This document shows, piece by piece, positions 1 through 7,913 of a stretch of 64,000 nt of DNA. Every line of letters starts with the position of its first letter. Position 1 is the stretch's first letter. The notes beneath the pieces were generated by a model. The model was not told the origin of the DNA. It saw only the letters and a list, made by a program, of their open reading frames with translations, and made no database searches. A program made the translations under genes and the position numbers. Origin of the DNA: RDYZ01 sp964518905 (GTDB taxonomy: Bacteria; Cyanobacteriota; Cyanobacteriia; Cyanobacteriales; Geitlerinemataceae); assembly GCA_964518905.1 (NCBI GenBank), contig CAZFJL010000022.1:1-64000 (forward strand). The letters are read 5' to 3'.

Positions 1-3
1 CCC

Positions 4-24
4 CTTCTCCCATTTTGGGAGAAG
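4..24. repeat. Perfect 9-bp inverted repeat
   Basis: The arms CTTCTCCCA (4-12) and TGGGAGAAG (16-24) are perfectly complementary around a TTT loop. It could be a transcription terminator for a gene to the left of the window or a dispersed cyanobacterial hairpin repeat. No U-run follows on either strand, so the terminator reading is weak. Confidence 0.5.
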
Positions 25-105
25 CGATGCACTGAGCTGGTCGAAGTGGGGCTGGGGGATTAGGGAATTAACCGGGAGTAGCGTTTGCCCTGGTGAGCAT
101 GGGGG

Positions 106-369
106 ATGGCTCTGGCGATCATGTGGTTTCAGGATAGCTTTGGGGGCTATGGCTGGTGGATTGTTTTGGGTTGGGCGATCGGGGTTGTGTTGGCTTCCGG
201 CGATCGAGCGTCCGTTACGTGGGGCGTTGGAGCAGCGGTATCTGGGATTGTGGTTGCGGGTGCTTTCGACGATTTATGCGGTGACGGAGGGGATTGGGCG
301 GCCTTATCGATCGCGATCGGTGGGGTAGGTGTGTGTTATTGGGGAACTGATCGTGGGGCTTGCGTGTGA
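106..369 (+). pseudogene. Possible frameshifted remnant of a small membrane protein
   Basis: No family is recognised. Frame 1 from 106 gives a hydrophobic, Gly/Trp/Val-rich stretch that looks like a membrane segment. From about 190 the next frame over reads as a more natural protein (LPAIERPLRGALEQ followed by RYLGLWLRVLSTIYAV), ending in a stop near 328. Neither frame alone looks like an intact gene. A single frameshift near 190 would join a membrane segment to a soluble tail. It may equally be chance open frame in GC-rich DNA. Confidence 0.2.
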
Positions 370-785
370 TCGCGCGGGCGGATTTACGGTTGTTTGTGGT
401 GGAAGTAGAGTCGGCTAGATGATGTACATAACAGTTCGTTGTTGGATTCCGGATGATTTTACAAACTGAAATACAAAGTTAAATGAAGCCATGCCCGCGT
501 CTTTACGTGTTTCCCCTGGTGAAGGAGGTGGGTTCAAGCGTCTTTTGGATAGTTGGTTCTGTATATCTCAGGCTGGCTCCTGAGAATTTACGCAAATATA
601 AGGACGTCTTTACAGAAGCTTTAATTTGAGTGTGAAAAATTGAGCGTATGGTGATAAATGACTGGTTGCAAACACAACTTATTGTGTGTCACCTTAGCTA
701 CAAGATGATGAATCTAGGCTTTTGTGAAAATCAAAGTAAAAAGACGAAAGGCACATATTCAACATTTCTGATTCAAGGTAATTTA
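370..785. other. Non-coding leader of the RTX gene with a hairpin
   Basis: No convincing gene lies in this 416-bp stretch. It holds a 7-bp perfect inverted repeat, TCTCAGG (566-572) and CCTGAGA (579-585) with a 6-base loop, about 200 bp upstream of the RTX start. It may be an operator or a structured 5' leader; no factor can be named. The DNA becomes AT-rich from about 590, like the 5' part of the gene that follows. Confidence 0.4.
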
Positions 786-3700
786 ATGGCTTTAATTGAT
801 TTTAACAAGAATGGAAATACAAAGAGCTTTTACTACGATGATGAAAATGACATCCATGATGTTGGAGGTCGAGGCGATCAACTGGTTGAGCTTGAAAGTT
901 TTCTTGCCGATCTGGCAAACTCTGGCGATAGTCTCTTAGAAAGTATTTCCAGTTCTGATATTTGGAAAACACTTTCTAGCACAGAATGGTTCGATTTTTC
1001 GATATCTGATTTTTTGAGCTTTGATTTGTCTGGTTCTGTAAGCACATTATTTGAACCACTCCGAAATAAATACGATGGCAAAAACACCGACATAAATCTG
1101 GGAGGGGGCGAGGATTCAGTTACGATTCGGGCAGAAGAATTTGTTCAAGGCGGAACTGGAAACGATACATTTTTGATTGACCAGCCTGCTTATCCTGGAG
1201 AAGGCTTAGTTGCTTCAATAGATGGAGGTGAAGGCAAAGATGAAATCAAACTCAAACAAGAACCTCCAGGAACTTTTATTGAAGTAAATTTGGGGTCAGA
1301 CATTAAGGCAAATGGCTATGAATCCCCGACAGGTAACTCTTCATCCCAAGAGAGCTATTTGTCTGAGGGGGGCTATTTCTTGAATTTTCAAAACAATGAA
1401 GAGTTATCCAAGAGTGAAGTCAGTGACATTGAAATTGTCTATGGTTCTGATACAGGCAGCGATCTTTTGATAGGAGATGATTCAAGCAATGAGCTGAAAG
1501 GGTTTGGAGGAAGTGATTTCTTTATAGGCCGAGAGGGGAGTAATACTCTGGATGGAGGTCTTGGGGGTGATACTGTTAGTTATGAATTCCTTAACGACCG
1601 TGATGGTGTTAAGGTTGTGCTGGGTGTTGAAGAAGTTGATTCGATAAATCCAGAATTAGGCCCTCGTATCAGCATCGTTGGGTATGCTATGCGTGGTGTG
1701 TCTCAAGAACCACGCCCTGGTTTTTTTCCGCCAAGGTCAGATAAACTAATTAATATTGAAAATGTTCGTGGATCTGGTTTTGCGGATAAAATTGTTGGTT
1801 CTGACAGTCCAAACTACATACAGTCTTTCGGGGGGGCAGACGAAATATATGGATTGGGTGGTGTAGATAAACTTGAAGGCGGTGAAGGAAATGACATTCT
1901 GGTCGGTGGGGAAGATCGGGACTTTATCTACGGAGGTAATGGATCGGACGTTTTTTATGGAGACAATCAAGAGGACATAGAGGAGCAAGAGAAAAAGAAA
2001 GAAATACAAGATTTAGCGGGCGAAGACTCTTACGATCCAGCATTTCGTGCTCCTCGAATAATTATCTTTAATGAGGGTGAAGCACTGTCAGGTCTTATAT
2101 ACTCTATTATTATCGACCCTGTGGAAGGACGATCTGATGCTGTTCTTTTGCAGAACCCTAGACCTTTACGTGCGTCTTCTGCTCTAACTAATGATGACTA
2201 TATAGAGGCGGGTTCGGGGGATGATATTGGCTATGCAGGTTCTGGAGCAGACATCGTCTATGGTGGCACCGGTAATGACAAGCTTTTTGGAGACACTGGA
2301 GCAGATAAAATTTACGGAGAAGTAGGTAGTGACTTGATTGGTGGCGGCTCTGGTAACGATCTACTTGAAGGGGCGATGGGGTTAGACTCTCTCTTCGGTG
2401 GTAGTGGTAGTGACTACATTGATGGTGGAGATCAGAGTGACTTTCTTGATGGAGGCTCGGCAAATGATGAAATTTATGGTCGTTCTGGTGAGGATGAAAT
2501 TTATGGCCGTTCTGGTAACGATCTGATTGAAGCGGGTGACGGTAACGACACGGTCGCAGGAGGTTATGGCGAAGACGTTATTAGTGGTGGGATTGGCGAA
2601 GAAATTATTCTCGGCAATCCAGGAAATGACTCAATTTCAGGTGGTCAAGGAAATGACGTCATCGGAGGCAACGGTGATGATGACCTTATCCATGGCAATA
2701 GTGGAGATGACTTCATCTCTGGCGGAGACGATCAAGATACTTTGTTTGGAGATGATGGTGCCGACGATTTATACGGAGGAAGTGGCAACGATTTAATGTC
2801 TGGGGGGTTAGATGCTGACTACTTAAGCGGTGAAGAGGGCGATGATAGTATCTCAGGCGATGAAGAAGCTGACTTTATCGATGGAGGAAGCGGTAACGAT
2901 ACGATCGGCGGAGGAATTGGTGATGACACTATCTACGGTGGAAGTGGCAATGATGTCCTTCAAGGCGACAGCGGGCACGACTTGATTGATGGTGGAATCG
3001 GTAACGACTTCATCCTCGGTGGGACTGAAACTGACACCATCTACGGTGGTGACGACGATGATACGATTGCAGGCGGAAGCGAAAGCGACCGTATCGACGG
3101 CGGAGCCGGTAACGATACCATCGTTGGCGAAACCGGCAACGACACGATCGACGGTGGTAGTGGCGACGACACACTCCAAGGCAACGAGCAACAAGACCTA
3201 ATCTCCGGCGGAACCGGTAACGACTCCATCCTCGGCGGCAGCGAAGCCGACACCATCTCCGGTGGCGACAACAATGACACCATTTCCGGCGGCAGCGACA
3301 ACGACCTAATCGACGGCGACAGCGGCAACGACACCATCGTTGGCGAAACCGGCAGCGACACGATCGACGGCGGTAGCGGCGACGACACCCTCCAGGGCAA
3401 CGATGATCGCGACCTAATCTCCGGCGGAACCGGCAACGACTCCATCCTCGGCGGCAGCGAAGCCGACACCATCTCCGGCGGCGACAACAACGACACCATC
3501 TCCGGCGGCAGCGACGACGACTTCATCGATGGCGACAGCGGCAACGACACCATCGTTGGCGAAACCGGCAACGACACGATCGACGGTGGAACTGGTGACG
3601 ATACTCTCCAGGGCAACGACCAACAAGACCTAATCTTCGGTGGAACCGGCAACGACTCCATCCTTGGCGGCAACGACGAAGACACCATTTTTGGCGGCGA

Positions 3701-6700
3701 CAACAACGACACCATCTCCGGCGGCGACGCCAACGATGTGATTGACGGCGATTCCGGCGACGATACGATCTCCGGCGGTTTCGGTAACGACACCATTCGC
3801 GGCGGCGACAACGCCGACGCCATCAGCGGAGACACCGAAGACGACGTAATCTACGGTAACGACGGCAACGACACCATTCTTGGTAACGCAGGCTTCGATA
3901 CCATTCGCGGTGGCGCAAACGAAGACCTCATCTTCGGTAACGGTGACGCCGACTGGATTGAAGGCAATGACGGAAACGACGAAATTTCCGGCGGAACCGC
4001 AGATGACACAATCCAGGGTGGCGAAGGCGGCGATCGCATCAATGGCGATGGTGAAAACGACCTCATCAAAGGTGATGCGGGCGATGACACGATCGACGGC
4101 GGTATCGGAGCTGACACGATCGACGGTGGCGAAAACAACGACACCATTTCCGGTAATGATGGTGCAGACGTCATCGACGGCAATACTGGCAACGATACGA
4201 TCGACGGCGGCATTGGCAACGACACGATCGACGCCGGAGCCAATGACGACTTTGTCTTCGGTCGCGATGGTGCAGACCTGATCGCAGGTAATACCGGCAA
4301 GGACTTTATCGCCGGTAACGCAGGCGAGGACACGATTTCCGGCGGAGCGGATAACGACACCATCTCCGGTGGTGGCGAAGATGACCTAATCTTTGGCGAC
4401 AGCGGCGATGACGAAATTAGTGGCGACCTCGGTGACGACACGATTGATGGCGGAACCGGCAACGATACGATCGATGGTAACGCTGGCCTCGATTTGATTT
4501 CCGGAAACGACGGCAACGACAGCATCGACGGTGGTGATGGAGAAGACACCCTCTCTGGAAACGCTGGTGATGATGAAATTGCAGGCGGCAATCAAGTCGA
4601 TATCATCCACGGCGATGCGGGTAACGACAGTATCGACGGCGGTGACGGCGACGACTTGCTCTACGGTGATGGTGAAAATGACACCATTCTTGGTGGAACC
4701 GGCAACGATGAAATCGACGGCGGAACCGGCAATGATGTGGTTACAGCAGGCGAAGGCGACGACCTTGTCTTTGGTCAAACCGGCAACGACACCCTCTTCG
4801 GTAACGCTGGACTCGATAGCCTCAGCGGTGGTGAAGGTGATGACGTAATTGACGGCGGCGCAGGCGACGACTTCATCAACGGCAACGCAGGCGATGACGT
4901 GCTCTACGGCGCAGATGGTATCGATACCCTCTTCGGTCAAGACGGCGACGACGAAATCTACGGCGGTGCTGACGACGACTTCATCCTCGGTGGTGACGGC
5001 GCGGACTTCCAAGATGGCGGCGAGGGCAGTGATACCATCTCCTACCGCAACTCCGATGAAGGTGTCCGTATTCAGCTTTCCGCTGGCCCCGGTCGCGGCG
5101 GTGAAGCAGAAGGTGACGTTGCCAAAAATGTCGAAAACGTCGAGGGTTCTGCCTACGATGACGAACTCATTGGCAACAATGACGATAACGTCCTGCTGGG
5201 CTACGACGGGGACGACTATCTCGATGGCAAAGCCGGTGATGACAGCCTTGGAGGTGGTAACGGCAAAGATACTCTCGACGGTCGCCAAGGCGATGATTTC
5301 CTCGCTGGTGGAAATGATGACGACTACCTCGATGGCCGCTCCGGTGACGACACCCTCTCCGGCGGCAACGGCGACGACCTGCTCTACGGTGGCCGCTCCG
5401 GCGACGACCTCATCTCCGGCGGCAATGGCAACGACTACATTGACAGCAGCGCCGACAACGACACCATCTACGGCGGCGCAGGCGACGACACCATCAACGC
5501 CGGTTCCCATGACGACATCGTCAACGCAGGCGACGGCAACGACACCGTCTACGGCGGCAGCGGCGACGACATGATCGAAGGCGGCAGCGGCAACGACAGC
5601 ATCAGCGGTCATACCGGCGACGACACGATCCTCGGCGGCGACGGTCGCGACGCGATCGACGTACGCGGCGGTGACAACCTGCTCGACGGCGGCGCAGGCG
5701 ACGACACCCTAACCGGCGCACGCGGCACCGATCGCTACGCCATCGGCCTCAGCCGCGATGTCGAAACCATCTACAACTACGAAGACAACAAAGACATCCT
5801 GGTAACCACCGACGGCATCACCATTGGCCAGCTCGCCTTCACGCCCCAAGGCCGCGATACCTGGGTCAACCTCGGCAGCGCAACCGGCATCCTCCTCGCC
5901 ATCCTCAAAGATGTCACCATCGATCGCGCCCCGATCGAGCCGTACGCGCCGCCCGCTCCGATCGAACCCGACCCGGTTGCAGGCATCCCCGACGCAGCCA
6001 CACCCCCAGCACTCGACGGCGAAGAACTCTTCCCGATCGCGACCGAAGAAGCCCTGATCGTCAATGCGCCCGCACAAGATCCGGTCGTCGTGACGCTACC
6101 GAGCTTCAGCGAGCCAAGTGCAGCCATTGCCACGTCGCCCGCACCGGAAACAGAAGACGTAATAGAAGAGGGGCCCACCTCACCAATCACGATCGCGCCT
6201 GATACAACCTCCAGCTCTGCAACACCTCCCTCATCTTCGGAGACCGAACCAGAGACCGAACCGGAAACCGAGCCAGAGACCGAACCGGAAACCGAGCCAG
6301 AGACCGAGCCGGAAACCGAACCGGAAACCGAGCCAGAGACCGAGCCGGAAACCGAGCCAGAGACCGAGCCGGAAACCGAGCCGGAAACCGAGCCGGAAAC
6401 CGAGCCGGAAACCGAGCCAGAAACCGAGCCAGAGACCGAGCCAGAGACCGAGCCGGAAACCGAGCCAACAGATGAGACACTTATCGGAACCTCCGGTGTG
6501 GACACTCTTACCGGTGGCGCAGGCAACGACACCATCACTGGCGAAGAGGGCGACGATATCCTCATCGGCGGTGCGGGCGATGATGTCATCTCCGGTGACA
6601 ACGGCAAAGACACGCTCACCGGCGGCGCAGGAAGCGACACGCTTACTGGCGGACAAGGTCGCGATGTCTTTGTCCTAGGGAGCGACGACGGTATCGATGT

Positions 6701-6875
6701 CATCACTGACTTTGCCGTAACAGGCGGTCAGCGAGACTCAATCTCGGGTCTGAATTTTGCAGATCTGACCATCACGGACAGTACAAGTGGGGCGACGATC
6801 GATATCGGCGGCGATGTCATTGCGATTCTGCCAGGTGTAATGGCAAGCGAACTTCTGGCATCATCCTTTATCTGA
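786..6875 (+). CDS. Giant RTX calcium-binding repeat protein, probably secreted by a type I system
   Basis: About 2,029 residues from the ATG at 786, chosen because AAGG at 775-778 sits 7 bases upstream; an in-frame ATG at 648 lacks such a site. Most of the protein is made of nonapeptide repeats of the form GGxGxDxLx/GGTGNDSIL, which in the RTX family fold into calcium-binding beta-rolls outside the cell. There is no N-terminal signal peptide. The end has a last block of repeats, a DVFVLGSDDG/DVITDF motif and a hydrophobic tail (ELLASSFI), as in type I secretion substrates. Between the beta-roll and this tail are a Pro/Ala-rich linker and an (ETEP)19 tract. Bases 786 to about 3060 use AT-rich codons and the rest GC-rich ones, so the gene looks chimeric. 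No ABC exporter or membrane-fusion gene is adjacent. Likely roles are surface layer, adhesion or gliding, all inferred. Confidence 0.85.
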   Translation: MALIDFNKNGNTKSFYYDDENDIHDVGGRGDQLVELESFLADLANSGDSLLESISSSDIWKTLSSTEWFDFSISDFLSFDLSGSVSTLFEPLRNKYDGKNTDINLGGGEDSVTIRAEEFVQGGTGNDTFLIDQPAYPGEGLVASIDGGEGKDEIKLKQEPPGTFIEVNLGSDIKANGYESPTGNSSSQESYLSEGGYFLNFQNNEELSKSEVSDIEIVYGSDTGSDLLIGDDSSNELKGFGGSDFFIGREGSNTLDGGLGGDTVSYEFLNDRDGVKVVLGVEEVDSINPELGPRISIVGYAMRGVSQEPRPGFFPPRSDKLINIENVRGSGFADKIVGSDSPNYIQSFGGADEIYGLGGVDKLEGGEGNDILVGGEDRDFIYGGNGSDVFYGDNQEDIEEQEKKKEIQDLAGEDSYDPAFRAPRIIIFNEGEALSGLIYSIIIDPVEGRSDAVLLQNPRPLRASSALTNDDYIEAGSGDDIGYAGSGADIVYGGTGNDKLFGDTGADKIYGEVGSDLIGGGSGNDLLEGAMGLDSLFGGSGSDYIDGGDQSDFLDGGSANDEIYGRSGEDEIYGRSGNDLIEAGDGNDTVAGGYGEDVISGGIGEEIILGNPGNDSISGGQGNDVIGGNGDDDLIHGNSGDDFISGGDDQDTLFGDDGADDLYGGSGNDLMSGGLDADYLSGEEGDDSISGDEEADFIDGGSGNDTIGGGIGDDTIYGGSGNDVLQGDSGHDLIDGGIGNDFILGGTETDTIYGGDDDDTIAGGSESDRIDGGAGNDTIVGETGNDTIDGGSGDDTLQGNEQQDLISGGTGNDSILGGSEADTISGGDNNDTISGGSDNDLIDGDSGNDTIVGETGSDTIDGGSGDDTLQGNDDRDLISGGTGNDSILGGSEADTISGGDNNDTISGGSDDDFIDGDSGNDTIVGETGNDTIDGGTGDDTLQGNDQQDLIFGGTGNDSILGGNDEDTIFGGDNNDTISGGDANDVIDGDSGDDTISGGFGNDTIRGGDNADAISGDTEDDVIYGNDGNDTILGNAGFDTIRGGANEDLIFGNGDADWIEGNDGNDEISGGTADDTIQGGEGGDRINGDGENDLIKGDAGDDTIDGGIGADTIDGGENNDTISGNDGADVIDGNTGNDTIDGGIGNDTIDAGANDDFVFGRDGADLIAGNTGKDFIAGNAGEDTISGGADNDTISGGGEDDLIFGDSGDDEISGDLGDDTIDGGTGNDTIDGNAGLDLISGNDGNDSIDGGDGEDTLSGNAGDDEIAGGNQVDIIHGDAGNDSIDGGDGDDLLYGDGENDTILGGTGNDEIDGGTGNDVVTAGEGDDLVFGQTGNDTLFGNAGLDSLSGGEGDDVIDGGAGDDFINGNAGDDVLYGADGIDTLFGQDGDDEIYGGADDDFILGGDGADFQDGGEGSDTISYRNSDEGVRIQLSAGPGRGGEAEGDVAKNVENVEGSAYDDELIGNNDDNVLLGYDGDDYLDGKAGDDSLGGGNGKDTLDGRQGDDFLAGGNDDDYLDGRSGDDTLSGGNGDDLLYGGRSGDDLISGGNGNDYIDSSADNDTIYGGAGDDTINAGSHDDIVNAGDGNDTVYGGSGDDMIEGGSGNDSISGHTGDDTILGGDGRDAIDVRGGDNLLDGGAGDDTLTGARGTDRYAIGLSRDVETIYNYEDNKDILVTTDGITIGQLAFTPQGRDTWVNLGSATGILLAILKDVTIDRAPIEPYAPPAPIEPDPVAGIPDAATPPALDGEELFPIATEEALIVNAPAQDPVVVTLPSFSEPSAAIATSPAPETEDVIEEGPTSPITIAPDTTSSSATPPSSSETEPETEPETEPETEPETEPETEPETEPETEPETEPETEPETEPETEPETEPETEPETEPETEPETEPETEPETEPTDETLIGTSGVDTLTGGAGNDTITGEEGDDILIGGAGDDVISGDNGKDTLTGGAGSDTLTGGQGRDVFVLGSDDGIDVITDFAVTGGQRDSISGLNFADLTITDSTSGATIDIGGDVIAILPGVMASELLASSFI
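3111..3758 (+). repeat. Three tandem 216-bp higher-order repeats inside the RTX gene
   Basis: The 72-residue unit (eight nonapeptides, each copy starting NDTIVGETG) begins at 3111, 3327 and 3543, exactly 216 bp apart. Copies 1 and 2 are almost identical in protein and close in DNA; copy 3 is more diverged (for example LIFGGTG for LISGGTG). This shows recent growth by unequal crossing-over or slippage of an eight-repeat block rather than single repeats. Confidence 0.9.
6240..6467 (+). repeat. (ETEP)19 tetrapeptide tract, 12-bp unit
   Basis: Nineteen in-frame copies of Glu-Thr-Glu-Pro are encoded by variants of a 12-bp unit (gag/gaa acc/aca gag/gaa cca/ccg). The tract links the Pro-rich region to the C-terminal RTX block, giving a stiff acidic spacer. 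As a pure microsatellite-like array it should vary in length between strains, always in frame because the unit is 12 bp. Confidence 0.95.
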
Positions 6876-6885
6876 AAATACATGA

Positions 6886-7077
6886 GGTGACGCAGAAGAC
6901 TTCCACGAAGATGACTGTCGAGTTCGCAAAGACCATGCGCCGGAAAATCTCGCCTTGATTCGGCATCTGGCGCTCAATCTCTTGAGGCGTGACTCTTCGA
7001 CCAAAGCAGGGATCAAAGCCAAGCGTCTCAAGGCCGGATGGGATGACCGCTTCCTACTCTCACTGTTCACCTCCTGA
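6886..7077 (+). pseudogene. C-terminal remnant of an ISAs1-family transposase
   Basis: The frame ending at the TGA 7075-7077 reads EDFHEDDCRVRKDHAPENLA, then LIRHLALNLLRRD, then KAKRLKAGWDDRFLLSLF. This matches the conserved end of ISAs1-family DDE transposases (the D-R-x-R-x-x-HAPEN...L motif followed by LRRLALNLL and the AGWDD tail). An in-frame stop at 6883 and the RTX stop codon just before it show that everything upstream is lost. About 63 codons survive. It marks a past insertion and deletion directly against the 3' end of the RTX gene. Confidence 0.8.
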
Positions 7078-7913
7078 GTATGCGTTTGCCCGACCGCAGG
7101 GGCCTGATTGATCGCTGAAGTTCGGCTGCTGAGGGGTTTAGGGCGAATTGTCCAGGACTTACGCAAGGTGAGGCTAGACGTCCTGGGAGCAACATGTCGC
7201 AAGTTTCAGCTTGGAGGAGCGAGTCGTCAGAGAGTCTCTCGCTTGGTTCGGTGAGCTTCGCACTATTTCCTTCAGCACTACAATCTCTCCCTCGCCCTTT
7301 ACCCCATTACCTTCGCATCACAAGCATTAATCGTTAATCAAAGAGTCCTTCAATCAACCCGCCAAGCAAAGAATCTGCACTGGCAGACGTTGCTTCTCCA
7401 GGACAACGCCAAACTTCACGTTCTCGCACATCATTATCCTCACATAGGCGCATCGGCTGTCCCGTTTTACAGTACTCCTCCGTCATAGTTCCTATTCAGA
7501 ACATTCATCATTCTGGGGTGGGTCTCAAGCCCCGGACTTTTAGTCCGCATCTTGCCCCTGTTTGGTTAGAATATACCAAGTCGCCGGGGGATACTCGGAG
7601 ACTCAAAACGAACGTAGAGTACTCCTAGACCGCGAACAATTGCACCGCGCTGATCTCTAACGTGCAGACAATCTTGGAACTGGAACGGTCTCTGAAACGT
7701 ATGTTTTGGGGGCTTTTTTTGGGGACTTATACTGAAAGCTTTTCGAGGAATGCAATCGATGCGATCAAGCCCATTCCGCCCGCTTTGCCATGCCTCACCC
7801 CCAGACCGCGATCGCAAGGGCTAAAATCGTAACGCTTTGTTATGCCTGATGCGCCCGGATGCGATCTTGCGTGACGATGCGTTCACCGCCGATTCCAGCC
7901 GCCCCCGCCGCCA
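7078..7913. other. 836-bp non-coding stretch downstream of the IS remnant
   Basis: No reading frame here looks coding. It contains a 6-bp-stem hairpin CGGACT/AGTCCG (7533-7547) preceded by CAAGCCC, which resembles the end hairpins of IS200/IS605-type elements, but no second end was found. The last 350 bp upstream of uvrA should hold its promoter; I cannot place one and saw no clear cyanobacterial LexA box. Confidence 0.4.

Noticed and set aside
2853..5612. Long minus-strand open frames opposite the first RTX gene
   Set aside because: They are periodic shadows of the GGxGxDxL repeats (Ser/Pro/Val-rich translations) and have no start sites or independent relatives.
6187..6706. Minus-strand frames with Gly-Ser-Val or Leu-Ala-Arg repeats opposite the ETEP tract
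   Set aside because: The repetition merely mirrors the 12-bp array on the other strand.
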